Shown: positions 14,164-24,176, numbered from the stretch's first letter. The stretch is DNA of 64,000 nt from Hoyosella rhizosphaerae (GCF_014643175.1 NZ_BMJH01000002.1:682001-746000), one strand, 5' to 3'. A program made the numbers and translations. Notes: generated by a model not told the origin, from the letters alone.

Positions 14164-14671
14164 CAAGTTCCCTTTTCGGTACGTGGTGTCAGGTGACGCT
14201 CGTCAGCTTCTCACAAGATCGTCGGATGGTGCTGTGTTCCGCGATACGGCTCAAGCTGGGGAAGCTTCAGCTTAAGCAGACTTGGGCGAACAGGCTATCG
14301 CCTACTTTCTGAAGACAAGTAGCGACACCGCCGAAGGGGCTGATCTAGCACAACAATTCGGGAGGTCGTATTTGCCGAACATCCGACGGCGGAGATACTG
14401 ATGCACCACAGGTCGACAACCGCCGGATATGTAGCTGTGAAAAAGGGAGAATCGCACCCAGAGCAACAGACAACCGGAAGCAGAAAAATGAATACTGGTC
14501 GTTTGTGAGTGTTTCCCCACCCGAGAGGAACTGACAATGCCACGCGTGCGGCTCAGCGGACAACATGTCTGCAGGGGCTAAGAAAAGGGGCTATCTTCAT
14601 GTCAGCAATCGACACAGCAACCGTCGAGGGACCGCTGCCTTATAAGGCGTCACTAAAGTCTTGCCTTCGAG
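14164..14671. other. Intergenic stretch, nothing recognised
   Basis: About 500 bp between the secreted-protein gene and the ABC transporter operon. Several short frames exist on both strands but none has a ribosome site with coding-like composition. It probably marks the boundary between the accessory cluster and conserved chromosome. Confidence 0.5.
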
Positions 14672-15493
14672 CTAGTGAGTGCCGCGCTCGTTCTTGCCCG
14701 CAAGTGTCCCAAGGTACAACTCGATTACCTTCGGGTCATTCAGCAAGTTGTGACCGGTATCGGTGTAGGCATTTTTACCTTGATCAAGCACGTATCCTCG
14801 GTCGCAAATTTGTAGGCAGCGACGCGCATTTTGCTCAACCATGATGATGGAAACGCCCGTTGCATTGATTTTCTTGCACCGCACGAATACTTCGTCTTGG
14901 AACATCGGTGACAATCCTGCGGACGGTTCGTCGAGCAGTAGCACGCTGGGATCCATCATGAGTGCCCGGCCCATCGCCACCATTTGGCGTTCGCCACCGG
15001 ACAACGAGCCAGCTTTGAGCCGACGACGCTGCTTGAGCAAGGGGAACAGGCCAGCGACAAACTCGAAGCGCTCAGCAAACTGTTTAGAGCGCAGGTACAT
15101 CCCCATCTGGAGGTTTTCTTCGATTGTCAGCGAGGGAAAAACATTATTCGTTTGCGGTACATATCCCACCCCTTTGGTGACCAAGGTGTGTGCCTGGGCG
15201 GCTGTGATGTTTTCAGACCGGAGCGTTACTGTGCCGGAACGAACAGGAATTAACCCAAACAGTGATTTGAGAAGTGTTGATTTGCCTGCACCATTGGGGC
15301 CGATGATGCCGACGATTTCCTTCTCGTGCAGGTAGAGGTTGCACCCCTCGAGGATGTTGACCCCTGGTATGTAACCAGCAGTGAGGTCATCAGCCCGCAT
15401 CAGTGCACCTTCTGCTAGCCGTCGGTGTTCGGCAGGAGTGGCGGCGTATTCAGCAGGGGATAGTCGCTCTGCAGCGCCGTGGTTACCGGTCAC
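14672..15493 (-). CDS. livF: Branched-chain amino acid-type ABC transporter ATPase LivF
   Basis: A 273-residue ATPase. Walker A GPNGAGKSTLLKSLFGL, signature LSGGERQMVAMGRALM and Walker B VLLLDEPSAGL are all intact; the fold is the LivF/UrtE subgroup. An N-terminal extension of about 35 residues precedes the ABC domain. The GTG start overlaps the stop of livG (GTGA), so translation is coupled. Last gene of a four-gene operon with two ATPases and two permeases that would import branched-chain amino acids or a related amide compound using a separate binding protein. Confidence 0.88.
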   Translation of the reverse strand: MTGNHGAAERLSPAEYAATPAEHRRLAEGALMRADDLTAGYIPGVNILEGCNLYLHEKEIVGIIGPNGAGKSTLLKSLFGLIPVRSGTVTLRSENITAAQAHTLVTKGVGYVPQTNNVFPSLTIEENLQMGMYLRSKQFAERFEFVAGLFPLLKQRRRLKAGSLSGGERQMVAMGRALMMDPSVLLLDEPSAGLSPMFQDEVFVRCKKINATGVSIIMVEQNARRCLQICDRGYVLDQGKNAYTDTGHNLLNDPKVIELYLGTLAGKNERGTH

Positions 15494-16488
15494 CTGTCGT
15501 CCCTTCTATGCGTGGAGGTCGATTCGGGCCCAGCGGAGAGATCTCCACCAGCTTCGAGCGTTTCAACGAGTTCGGACTCCATCTCGGCGACCATTTCTGC
15601 GGTTTCTCCTACCGGGTTGCCGTCGTCGTCAAACTCCAGCGGCTTGTCGTGATGGCTCCCTAGGTAGGCATCGACGACTGCGGAATTATTGGACAGTTCT
15701 GATGGCGGGCCTTCAGCGATGATGGACCCTTGTGCCATCACGACGACCCAGTCGCTCACATCGCGGATGACGTCCATATCGTGCTCAACGAATACAACGG
15801 TCATGCCTTCGTCGCGGAGCGACTTGATGTGGCCCAATAGGCTTTGGGTGAGTGCTGGATTGACGCCTGCCATAGGTTCGTCGAGCATCACTATTTCGGG
15901 GTTCGTCATGAGCGCTCGGGCCATTTCTAATAGCTTGCGCTGACCTCCCGACAATGAGCCCGCGAGGTCGTCAGCTTTGGTGTCGAGTTTGAACCGTTCC
16001 AACATGGCGTAGGCGCGCTCTGTGATCTCGGCTTCCTGCCGACGCCATGTCCACGGCATGAGGGCGCCGAGCATGCGTTCGCCGGTCTGTCCGGTGGCGC
16101 CGAGTCGAACATTGTCGAGGACCGTCAGCTTTGAAAGCGCCTTCGTGAGTTGGAAGGTACGAACCATTCCTTGCCGTGCCACTTTGTATGCGGGCAACTG
16201 AGATGTTGCGGCGCCATTGACGGTCCATGAACCGGTGTCAGCTTTGTCGAATCCGGTGAGCAGATTGAACAATGTTGTTTTACCGGCACCATTGGGCCCG
16301 ATGAGACCAGTGATGCAGCCACGCTGAATTTCGAGGTGTGCCACATTGACGGCCTGCACTCCGCCGAAGGTGCGCGTGACGTTATCGGCTATCAAAATCG
16401 GGTCTGGCTTAGAGCTACCGGGGTTTCTGTCAACGTCGTCGAAGGGTTGCGGATGGTGTGGTGCCGCACTTGAGTTTGGGTCAGACAT
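15490..16488 (-). CDS. livG: Branched-chain amino acid-type ABC transporter ATPase LivG
   Basis: A 332-residue ATPase with Walker A GPNGAGKTTLFNLLTGF, signature LSGGQRKLLEMARALM, Walker B IVMLDEPMAGVNP and switch His in VFVEHDMDV. The MAGVNP after Walker B is typical of LivG. A Pro/Asp-rich N-terminal extension and an acidic C-terminal tail of about 60 residues are additional to the family core. The start overlaps the end of livM by eight bases. Confidence 0.9.
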   Translation of the reverse strand: MSDPNSSAAPHHPQPFDDVDRNPGSSKPDPILIADNVTRTFGGVQAVNVAHLEIQRGCITGLIGPNGAGKTTLFNLLTGFDKADTGSWTVNGAATSQLPAYKVARQGMVRTFQLTKALSKLTVLDNVRLGATGQTGERMLGALMPWTWRRQEAEITERAYAMLERFKLDTKADDLAGSLSGGQRKLLEMARALMTNPEIVMLDEPMAGVNPALTQSLLGHIKSLRDEGMTVVFVEHDMDVIRDVSDWVVVMAQGSIIAEGPPSELSNNSAVVDAYLGSHHDKPLEFDDDGNPVGETAEMVAEMESELVETLEAGGDLSAGPESTSTHRRDDR

Positions 16489-17491
16489 TGAGTTGAACCT
16501 CCCGTTTGCGGCCCATGATGCCCTGGGGTCGATACACGATCAGCACTGCTAGGAGAATGCCGACAAGCATGATTTGTACTGCCCCGACTTGCTGGGCCGA
16601 GATGGGCAGGACCGAATCAGGACCGGTGGAAAGTTGCCGAAGCACGTTGTCGATGAACGAGAACAGGAACCAGAACACCATCGCTCCCACGACGGGACCA
16701 AAGACAGTCGCCGCCCCGCCCAGGATCATGGCTGTCCACGCAAAAAATGTTTGCTGCGTGGAGAAGAAATCAGGATTTAACGCTTGGGTCATCGCGATGA
16801 AGATGCCCGCCAGTCCACCGATGAAGCCACCGAGGACAAGGGCTTGCATGCGGTAGAGGAAGACGTTCTTACCGAGCGCTCGGGCAGCGTCTTCGTCTTC
16901 ACGCACTGCCTTCAGTGTGCGCCCCCAGGGGCTTCGCACGAGCATCCACACAAGCAGGAGAAGGATAGCGATGAGAGCCCAGCCAACCGTCATCGCCCAC
17001 AAGGTGGACCCCAGGAATTTGACGCCAAGGATCGTGTATTCACGACCCGGTGTATACGGATTCATCTGCTGGAATGCAAAGTTTTGGCCTTGGATTCCGC
17101 GGGTTCCACGAGTGTAGGGATCGGATGCGGTTGACCGTGTTGCCAGGCGCAAGATTTCCGATGCCGCGATTGTCACAATCGCGAGGTAGTCGGCTCGCAG
17201 ACGAAGCGTTGGAATGCCGAGCAATAGGGCAAGAACTACAGATGCTGCCATGCCGACGATGAGGCCAAGCCACAGAGGTTGGTTATAGATCACGACGGTG
17301 ATACCAACTCCGTAGGCGCTGACGAGCGCGAAACCAATCTGACCGAAGTTGAGCAATCCTGTGTAGCCAAAGTGGATGTTCAGACCAATGGCGAGTAGGG
17401 CGAAGAAGATCGCTTGGGGCCCTACGAACTGGGCGAAGGCGTTGCTCAGCACAACGCCGAAGTCGATTCCTAGAAGGTCCATGGGGCTCAC
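16481..17491 (-). CDS. livM: Branched-chain amino acid-type ABC permease LivM
   Basis: A 336-residue polytopic membrane protein with about eight to nine hydrophobic helices; the segment IHFGYTGLLNFGQIGFALVS is the LivM family hallmark, as is the coupling-helix region WGRTLKAVREDEDAARALGK that contacts the ATPase. GTG start overlaps the livH stop (GTGA). It forms the translocation pore with the LivH-type permease at 17488. Confidence 0.9.
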   Translation of the reverse strand: MSPMDLLGIDFGVVLSNAFAQFVGPQAIFFALLAIGLNIHFGYTGLLNFGQIGFALVSAYGVGITVVIYNQPLWLGLIVGMAASVVLALLLGIPTLRLRADYLAIVTIAASEILRLATRSTASDPYTRGTRGIQGQNFAFQQMNPYTPGREYTILGVKFLGSTLWAMTVGWALIAILLLLVWMLVRSPWGRTLKAVREDEDAARALGKNVFLYRMQALVLGGFIGGLAGIFIAMTQALNPDFFSTQQTFFAWTAMILGGAATVFGPVVGAMVFWFLFSFIDNVLRQLSTGPDSVLPISAQQVGAVQIMLVGILLAVLIVYRPQGIMGRKREVQLNV

Positions 17492-18798
17492 CCAATCCTT
17501 GCTCGGGAACCAAGAATTCCCTGGGGTCGGAGCACGAGTACGAGGATGAGCACGAGTAGTCCTCCGGTGTACTTGAGGTCAGGGTTGATGACGAGGGTGG
17601 ACCACTGGACCAGCAAACCGATGATGACGCAACCGAGGAGCGCACCGTATGCCGTTCCTAAACCACCAAGGATGATGCCTGCGAACATCAGGAGTAGCAG
17701 TTTGAATCCCATTTCGAACTGCACTGTGCCGTTGAGTTCGGAAAGTGCAAACAAAACGCCGCCGAGTGCGGCGAGTCCACCGCCGAGCGCCCACACGAAC
17801 ATGATGACGCGTTCGACGTTGATTCCGGAGGACGCTGCCAGGTCGCGGTTGTCGGAGACGGCCCGCATGGCTTTTCCGATTTTCGAGAACTTGAACATGA
17901 GGCCTACGCCGACGAGGACGGCAAGGCTGATAATCATCGTGGTGAGGTTGACCGGTGTGATGGAGAGCGGTCCAAAGTCACGTTGCCGTTGGCTCTGGTA
18001 GTCCGCAAACGCTTGTGACCGGTCGCTGAAGAAGAGAAGTATGACGGCGCGGAACGACAACGCCAACCCGATGGAGACAACTAGTTGTGCCACCAAGCTG
18101 GCCCCGCGTCTTCGGAGAGGTTTCCAGATCACAGAGTTATTGAGGATGCCGACGATAATCCCGACGAGGATGGCGATCACCGTCGCTGGTATCAGGTGCA
18201 CACCGAGTTTTACGTTCACTACCCATGCCGCCACGGCACCGATGGTGACGAGTTCACCATGCGCGAAGTTGGTCAGGCCCGTTGTGCCAAAAATAAGGCT
18301 CAATCCAACGGCAGTGATAGCGATGACCAGCCCGAATCGGAGGCCTTCAACTGTGAGCTTGAGAAACCTCTCCGCGAACGAGACATCAAGTCCGCCTCGA
18401 ATATCGCCGAAGGTGTAGATCACGGATGACACGCGATCTGCGCGGACAGACGCTGTCCTCTCATTGTTCTGTACGGCTACATCAGAGGGTAGTGACTCTT
18501 CGTCGAGCACAATCGTGTACGAACCGGGCGGGATTCGCATTGACCAGCGGCCACGTTCGTCCGACTGCGCTGCAGCAATTTCGTCGCCCGAGTCATCGAA
18601 AGCTCCGATGAGTACCCCAGCTAGTGGTGTCCCCTCGGTGATGAGAGTTCCTTGAACTGTGCCGAGTGGTCCGCTATCTGAGTCGTTCTGGGCGAGCGCG
18701 GGTCCGCTGGCAAAAAGCACCGGCAACAGCGCCATCAGCAGCGTTATCAGCGCTGCCGCTCCCAGGGAACCGCTCCGCCGGGGCAGGGTTTGCGTCAC
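17488..18798 (-). CDS. livH: LivH-type ABC permease with N-terminal extracytoplasmic domain
   Basis: A 436-residue protein, long for LivH (about 300). Residues 1-36 are a signal peptide ending ASGPALAQ. Residues about 45-130 form a soluble domain resembling carboxypeptidase regulatory-like beta-sandwiches (GTLITEGTPLAGVLIGAFDD, then ERGRWSMRIPPGSYTIVLD). The permease follows, with the LivH hallmark LIFGTTGLTNFAHGELVTIG and the coupling region SKIGKAMRAVSDNRDLAASS. First gene of the minus-strand operon; no substrate-binding protein gene is adjacent, so the extra domain may help dock one or sense the substrate outside. ATG start lies after a GGAGGAGGA-type site. Confidence 0.88.
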   Translation of the reverse strand: MTQTLPRRSGSLGAAALITLLMALLPVLFASGPALAQNDSDSGPLGTVQGTLITEGTPLAGVLIGAFDDSGDEIAAAQSDERGRWSMRIPPGSYTIVLDEESLPSDVAVQNNERTASVRADRVSSVIYTFGDIRGGLDVSFAERFLKLTVEGLRFGLVIAITAVGLSLIFGTTGLTNFAHGELVTIGAVAAWVVNVKLGVHLIPATVIAILVGIIVGILNNSVIWKPLRRRGASLVAQLVVSIGLALSFRAVILLFFSDRSQAFADYQSQRQRDFGPLSITPVNLTTMIISLAVLVGVGLMFKFSKIGKAMRAVSDNRDLAASSGINVERVIMFVWALGGGLAALGGVLFALSELNGTVQFEMGFKLLLLMFAGIILGGLGTAYGALLGCVIIGLLVQWSTLVINPDLKYTGGLLVLILVLVLRPQGILGSRARIG

Positions 18799-19037
18799 AT
18801 GTCCTCCTCCCGGTAGTACCCACAGGCACGTCCGGGGCCGGTCGATTTCGCACTTTTCTGCGAATTGTCCGCTTTATGTTCTCAACTCTTGGACTGTATG
18901 GGGTAGACGTTTCGAATAATCGCTCCGGCGTGTTGCGCAGAGGTTTCTCTTGGGACGTTTCTCGAGTGGCATCGTCCTGGTGCCTATGCCGGTGTACATG
19001 AGCCCGTGTAGTGGGCGCGAATGTCGGTGTCGGTCCC

Positions 19038-19043
19038 TAGACT
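19038..19043 (+). promoter_or_regulatory. -10 element for leaderless polA
   Basis: TAGACT, then exactly 7 nt, then the GTG at 19051. There is no ribosome site, consistent with transcription starting at the start codon. Confidence 0.5.
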
Positions 19044-19050
19044 GTGTTGT

Positions 19051-21831
19051 GTGAGTGCCACCCCCGCGAAAACCACCCCTGCGAAAACCGCCCCTGCTAA
19101 GTCCGCCACAGCAGAATCTGCGTCGCCGACTCCTCGCTTGCTGTTGCTCGACGGTCACTCGTTGGCGTATCGGGCATTTTTCGCTCTGCCTGCAGAAAAG
19201 TTTCAAACGTCCAGTGGCCAAACAACTAACGCGGTCTACGGCTTCACTTCGATGTTGATCAGCTTGCTTCGCGATGAGAAGCCCACCCACGTCGCGGCTG
19301 CGTTCGATGTGTCGCGCCAAACTTTCCGCGCTGAGAAGTTTCCGGAGTACAAGGCGAATCGAAGTAAAACGCCTGACGAGTTCAAAGGCCAGGTGGAGTT
19401 GGCCAAAGACATTCTGGCGGCACTGAACATTCCGACGATGGAGGAGCCCGGGTTCGAGGCGGATGACATCATCGCGACATTGGCGACCCAGGCGGCGCAG
19501 CAGGGTTTCGATGTTCTCGTGTGCACGGGTGACCGTGACGCACTGCAGTTGGTGACAGATCGGGTGACGGTGCTCTACCCCAAGAGGGGAGTTTCTGACC
19601 TCACTCGGTTTACCCCGGACGCCGTTGAAGAGAAGTACGGCCTCTCACCGGAACAATACCCAGATTTTGCAGCACTGCGGGGTGACCCAAGCGATAACCT
19701 GCCTGGCATTCCCGGTGTGGGAGAAAAAACGGCAGCGAAATGGATCCGCGAATATGGCTCTCTCGACGGGCTTGTCGAGAAGGTTGACGCGGTGCGAGGC
19801 AAGGTTGGGGACTCATTACGGGAGAACCTTCAGTCCGTACTGCTTAACCGCGAGTTGACCCAGATGATTCGGGATATGACGTTGCCGTACTCGCCAGACG
19901 AGTTGGAGTTGCGACCGTGGGACCGAGAACGTATTCACACAGTATTTGACGAACTTGAGTTCCGGGTATTGCGGGATCGGTTGTTCGATTCCTTATCGAC
20001 GACAGAGCCCGAGGCCGATGGGGGATTCGATGTTCACGGCGTCATCCTTGAGCCAGGAAAAGTTCGAGCCTGGCTCGACAAGCATGCTGTTGAGGGCGTT
20101 CGGCATGGACTTGAAATCACTGGGCCGTCACAAGTGCACAATTCGGATGCTAGCGCCGTAGCGATTGCTGCGGCCGATGGGCAGGGCGCCTACATCGTCA
20201 CCGAAACCATCACCGAAGACGATGATGCAGCATTGGGTGCATGGCTAGAAAGCGACAAGCACCAAAAAGCGGTTCATGACGTGAAGTGGGCTATTCACGC
20301 CCTCCGTGGTCGGGGCTGGACGCTCCGCGGGGTGACAAGCGACACCGCCCTGGCGGCATACCTGGTGCGGCCAGGGCAGCGCACATTTAAACTTGACGAT
20401 CTTTCGATTCGCTACCTTGGTCTCGAACTTCGAACAGATGATGGCGGCACTGAGCAACTCTCACTACTTGATGAGGCCGACGAAGTTGGCCGGGCGCAAG
20501 CGGAAGCCGACATGCTTCGCGCGCGAGCAGTCACTGATCTTGCAGGTGCGCTCGATTCGGAACTCGACACAATTGAGTCGAGGCAACTGCTCACAGAAAT
20601 TGAACTTCCACTCGCGTTCGTCTTGGCCGACCTGGAAGCTGCGGGCATCGCAGTGGACAGTGAGATGCTTGAGAACCTGAAGCGAGACTTCATTTCCCAG
20701 GTCAATTCGGCCGCTGAATCGGCGTACGACGCCATCGGTAAGCAGATCAACCTCGGCTCCCCGAAACAGCTGCAGGTTGTGCTGTTTGACGAGCTGAATA
20801 TGCCCAAAACTAAGCGAACAAAAACTGGCTACACAACGGACGCAGAAGCCCTGTCGACGTTGTTCACGAAAACTCAGCACCCGTTTCTTGAACACCTTCT
20901 TGCCCACCGTGACGCGACGAAGCTTAAGACAACGGTTGAAGGTTTGCTGAAAACAGTGGCCGACGACGGACGCATACACACGACCTTCAATCAGACCATC
21001 GCCGCGACAGGACGCTTGTCGTCAACAGATCCGAACCTTCAAAACATCCCCATCAGGACGGAAGCCGGACGCCGCATTCGTGAAGCATTCGTCGTGGGAA
21101 GTGGCTCCCATCAGGGCGGACGAGTGCAGAAGTACGACACGCTGTTGACTGCCGACTACAGCCAGATCGAAATGCGAATCATGGCACACCTTTCTGGTGA
21201 TAAAGGCTTGATCGACGCTTTCAACTCCGGTGAAGACCTCCACAGCTACGTTGGTTCACAAGCCTTCGGGGTGCCAATCAATGAGGTCACGAGCGAGCTT
21301 CGTCGCCGAGTAAAAGCAATGTCGTACGGGCTGGTGTACGGACTGTCCGCGTACGGGCTTGCCCAGCAGTTGAAAATATCCAATGAAGAAGCAAAGTCTC
21401 AGATGGAGGCGTACTTTTCACGGTTCGGGGCGGTCCGTGACTATCTGCATGAGGTGGTCGAAGAGGCCCGCAAGGTTGGCTACACGTCCACTGTTTTTGG
21501 TCGTCGCCGATACCTGCCGGATCTCAGCAGCGATAATCGTCAGCGCCGCGAAGTTGCAGAACGAGCCGCCTTAAACGCGCCAATCCAAGGCTCTGCTGCC
21601 GACATCATCAAGGTCGCGATGTTGAACGTGCACGCGGCCCTCGCTGAGGAGAACCTTCGATCTCGAATGCTGCTCCAGGTCCATGACGAGCTTGTCCTCG
21701 AAGTATGTAGCGACGAACGCGAACACGTGGAACAGTTGGTGAGGACCAAGATGGAAAGTGCATACACGCTATCGGTGCCACTAGACGTGTCTATGGGTGC
21801 GGGTACATCGTGGGAAAGCGCAGGACACTAA
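19051..21831 (+). CDS. polA: DNA polymerase I
   Basis: A 926-residue enzyme for repair synthesis and Okazaki fragment maturation. After a short Pro/Ala/Lys-Thr repeat region comes the 5'-3' exonuclease domain (LLLDGHSLAYRAFFALP, FEADDIIATLA, CTGDRDALQLV, PGVGEKTAAKWI). The 3'-5' exonuclease-like domain lacks the usual acidic metal ligands, as in other mycolates. Polymerase motifs are complete: A DYSQIEMRIMAHLSGD near residue 702, B RRRVKAMSYGLVYGL, C QVHDELVLEV near 878. The frame is open from 19021, but the GTG at 19051 is chosen because a -10 hexamer sits seven bases before it. The oxidoreductase gene follows after 3 bp. Confidence 0.97.
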   Translation: MSATPAKTTPAKTAPAKSATAESASPTPRLLLLDGHSLAYRAFFALPAEKFQTSSGQTTNAVYGFTSMLISLLRDEKPTHVAAAFDVSRQTFRAEKFPEYKANRSKTPDEFKGQVELAKDILAALNIPTMEEPGFEADDIIATLATQAAQQGFDVLVCTGDRDALQLVTDRVTVLYPKRGVSDLTRFTPDAVEEKYGLSPEQYPDFAALRGDPSDNLPGIPGVGEKTAAKWIREYGSLDGLVEKVDAVRGKVGDSLRENLQSVLLNRELTQMIRDMTLPYSPDELELRPWDRERIHTVFDELEFRVLRDRLFDSLSTTEPEADGGFDVHGVILEPGKVRAWLDKHAVEGVRHGLEITGPSQVHNSDASAVAIAAADGQGAYIVTETITEDDDAALGAWLESDKHQKAVHDVKWAIHALRGRGWTLRGVTSDTALAAYLVRPGQRTFKLDDLSIRYLGLELRTDDGGTEQLSLLDEADEVGRAQAEADMLRARAVTDLAGALDSELDTIESRQLLTEIELPLAFVLADLEAAGIAVDSEMLENLKRDFISQVNSAAESAYDAIGKQINLGSPKQLQVVLFDELNMPKTKRTKTGYTTDAEALSTLFTKTQHPFLEHLLAHRDATKLKTTVEGLLKTVADDGRIHTTFNQTIAATGRLSSTDPNLQNIPIRTEAGRRIREAFVVGSGSHQGGRVQKYDTLLTADYSQIEMRIMAHLSGDKGLIDAFNSGEDLHSYVGSQAFGVPINEVTSELRRRVKAMSYGLVYGLSAYGLAQQLKISNEEAKSQMEAYFSRFGAVRDYLHEVVEEARKVGYTSTVFGRRRYLPDLSSDNRQRREVAERAALNAPIQGSAADIIKVAMLNVHAALAEENLRSRMLLQVHDELVLEVCSDEREHVEQLVRTKMESAYTLSVPLDVSMGAGTSWESAGH

Positions 21832-21834
21832 AAC

Positions 21835-22956
21835 ATGACTGACACCGTTGACGTTGTCGTAATTGGTGGAGGAATGGCCGGGGCTTCCATCGCCTACGAA
21901 CTCGCCGAACAAGCCACCGTGCTACTGCTTGAGTCCGAAAAGATGCTGGCCACCCACTCCACAGGTCGTTCAGCGGCAACGTATTTGCCATCGTATGGCG
22001 GGCCGACCGTGCGCGCACTGACTGCGGCGAGTAGGGAACTTTTCGATGACCTCGCAGGAAAATGGGGCGACGTCAGCGCGCTGACAAAGCGCTCACTATT
22101 GTGGACGGCTTTCGATGATGCCAGTGAGCACAAACTCAAAGACATGGTCGCTTCCCGCAGCGCAGGCCTTGGCGGCCTGGAAACAATAGGGGCGCAGGAC
22201 ACCCTTAAGTTGTGTCCAGCGATGAACCCCGACACGCTTCGCGGTTCAGCCCTCGACGCAGCAGCACACGACATCGACGTGCTCGCCGTACACCAGGCGT
22301 ATATTCGAGGATTCAAATCCCGCGGAGGCACGATCCGCACGGGCGCCCCAGTGACAGAACTTTCGCGTAACGGCGAACGGTGGAGTGTCGTCATCGGCTC
22401 CGAGCGCATTGAAACCGGATTGGTGGTAGACGCTGCGGGCGCGTGGGCCGACCACGTTGCCGCACTGGCCGGGGTACCGGCTCTTGGGCTGATACCGAAG
22501 CGACGCACACTGTTTCTGTGCCCAACTGGTTCTCCCATCGACCCTCACGGGCCCACCATTGGGGACCCCGCCGAACGGTGGTATTTCAAGCCTGAAGGCG
22601 ATGGCATTCTCGCGTCTCCAGCAGATGCCGATCCAGTCGAACCCGGCGACGCAAAACCGTCCGAGTTAGGTATCGCCCGTGCGATGGAAGAAATCAACGA
22701 AGCCACCACATTGAAGTTGCGGACCGTTCGTAGCTCATGGGGTGGCCTGCGAACATTCGCGCCCGACGGGGAGCCCGTCGCGGGTCTCGTGCCAGAGGCG
22801 CCCGGCTTCGGTTTTCTCGCGGGGCAAGGCGGCTACGGGATCCAAATGGCACCGGCGCTCGCTGTCGTTGCCGCTGCAATCCTCACTGGGAACGAGGTCC
22901 CTGACAACATCCCGATCAGTGCTGAGGCGCTGTCGCCGCAACGCTTGTGGAACTAG
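21835..22956 (+). CDS. FAD-dependent oxidoreductase (DAO/DadA type)
   Basis: A 373-residue flavoenzyme. The N-terminal Rossmann motif VVVIGGGMAGASIAYELAE binds the ADP part of FAD, followed by ATHSTGRSAATYLPSYGG, which matches the second conserved block of D-amino acid and D-arginine dehydrogenases. The C-terminal block SSWGGLRTFAPDGEPVAGLV then GFGFLAGQGGYGIQMAP closes the FAD site. Substrate is probably an amino or imino acid; which one cannot be told. It starts 3 bp after polA, so it is co-transcribed, and its end overlaps the convergent regulator gene by 41 bp. Confidence 0.85.
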   Translation: MTDTVDVVVIGGGMAGASIAYELAEQATVLLLESEKMLATHSTGRSAATYLPSYGGPTVRALTAASRELFDDLAGKWGDVSALTKRSLLWTAFDDASEHKLKDMVASRSAGLGGLETIGAQDTLKLCPAMNPDTLRGSALDAAAHDIDVLAVHQAYIRGFKSRGGTIRTGAPVTELSRNGERWSVVIGSERIETGLVVDAAGAWADHVAALAGVPALGLIPKRRTLFLCPTGSPIDPHGPTIGDPAERWYFKPEGDGILASPADADPVEPGDAKPSELGIARAMEEINEATTLKLRTVRSSWGGLRTFAPDGEPVAGLVPEAPGFGFLAGQGGYGIQMAPALAVVAAAILTGNEVPDNIPISAEALSPQRLWN

Positions 22957-23938
22957 GGTTATCCACTAACTCTTTCAATCCGAACACGCGACGGTACTCC
23001 AGTGGCGTGACGTGCCGGAGTCGTAAAAAATGAGTTCGCATCGATGCGGCTGAGCTAAACCCAACCTCGTGGGCAATAAACTCAAGCGACACGCGGGTCG
23101 ACTCCAGCAAGTGCTGAGCAGCAAGTACCCGCTGATCATTCAACCAGCGAAGCGGAGTAGTGCCGGTTTCGTCAACAAATAATCGGGCGAAGGTTCGCGT
23201 CGACATCCCCGCCATCTTGGCAAGATCCGCGATCGTGACGTTATCGCGGAGATTCTGTCGCATCCACTCCCGCACGTCCCCCAACGAATATCCCGTAGCG
23301 CTCGGCAACGGTCGATTCACAAACTGGGCTTGGCCACCTTCGCGGTGTGGTGCAACGACCATGCGTCGCGCGATGGCATTCGCGCTTCCCGCGCTGTCCC
23401 ATTCGCGCACCAAATGGAGGCACAAGTCGATACTCGCGGCAGTACCGGCGCTGGTGTAGATCGGAAAATCAGCCACGTACAACACCGACGGGTCGACGCG
23501 AGCGAGCGGAAATTGTTCCGCCAGCGCCGCCGCGTGCCTCCAGTGCGTAGTGCAGCGACGACCGTCGAGTAAACCGGCAGCGCCAAGCATGAAAGCTCCA
23601 GTGCACAACGAAGCCACAGGCACCCCACGTGCAACCGCAGCGCGAAGTGCGTCAAGGACGCGCGCCACCGCACGCGCTTCGGTAGCGCTTTCTGCGGGTT
23701 CCATATTTCCTGCACTGACAATGATGAGATCCGCATCATCAAGCTTTGAGAGGTCATGTGCAGCGGCGATATCGTACCCATGGCGCGTGTGCACTGGACC
23801 AGGTACCGCAGACACGAGGGTCAATTCATAGACCGGCACTCCATCGTCGCGCCGGTCGACGCCAAACACTTCGCATGCCACGCCGAGTTCAAATGTTTCG
23901 GTAAGCGGCGGCAGGACGACGACGACTCGGGAGAGCAC
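22916..23938 (-). CDS. GlxA-type AraC-family transcriptional regulator
   Basis: A 340-residue regulator. Residues about 1-185 form a DJ-1/PfpI-like domain (VVVVLPPLTETFELGVACEVF, with SLCTGAFMLGAAGLLDGR holding the nucleophile-elbow Cys). Residues 215-325 are the AraC DNA-binding domain with two helix-turn-helices (VTIADLAKMAGMSTRTFARLF and LEFIAHEVGFSSAASMRTHF). Such proteins usually control amine or amino acid catabolism genes; the overlapping convergent oxidoreductase is a possible but unproven target. Confidence 0.88.
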   Translation of the reverse strand: MLSRVVVVLPPLTETFELGVACEVFGVDRRDDGVPVYELTLVSAVPGPVHTRHGYDIAAAHDLSKLDDADLIIVSAGNMEPAESATEARAVARVLDALRAAVARGVPVASLCTGAFMLGAAGLLDGRRCTTHWRHAAALAEQFPLARVDPSVLYVADFPIYTSAGTAASIDLCLHLVREWDSAGSANAIARRMVVAPHREGGQAQFVNRPLPSATGYSLGDVREWMRQNLRDNVTIADLAKMAGMSTRTFARLFVDETGTTPLRWLNDQRVLAAQHLLESTRVSLEFIAHEVGFSSAASMRTHFLRLRHVTPLEYRRVFGLKELVDNPSSTSVAATAPQH

Positions 23939-24020
23939 GAATCAAGTTTGGCAGAAATTCGATGCTTATTGTCGTTTCTGCCACTGTTGCTAAATGGCGG
24001 CTTCGCGGAAAATTAGTGGT

Positions 24021-24176
24021 ATGACAGTATTTCTGGCCTTCGTCGCCGCGCTCATCTTGCTGAACGTGCTGGCCATGTTGGGGCGTGTTCCTGACACACA
24101 CTTAGATGCGTCACCGCATGGTTCACTGAATTGGTGGGCAGATGCGAAGCCGACAACGTCAAGAATCGGCCGCTGA
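24021..24176 (+). CDS. Small single-pass membrane protein
   Basis: A 51-residue frame starting MTVFLAFVAALILLNVLAML: one transmembrane helix and a short polar tail (HLDASPHGSLNWWADAKPTT). There is no ribosome site; GAAAAT seven bases before the ATG could serve as a -10 for a leaderless mRNA. Its end overlaps the convergent gene by 18 bp. No family recognised. Confidence 0.45.
   Translation: MTVFLAFVAALILLNVLAMLGRVPDTHLDASPHGSLNWWADAKPTTSRIGR

Noticed and set aside
14295-14566. Several overlapping short frames before the ABC operon
   Set aside because: Composition is not coding-like, no ribosome sites, and the frames overlap each other.
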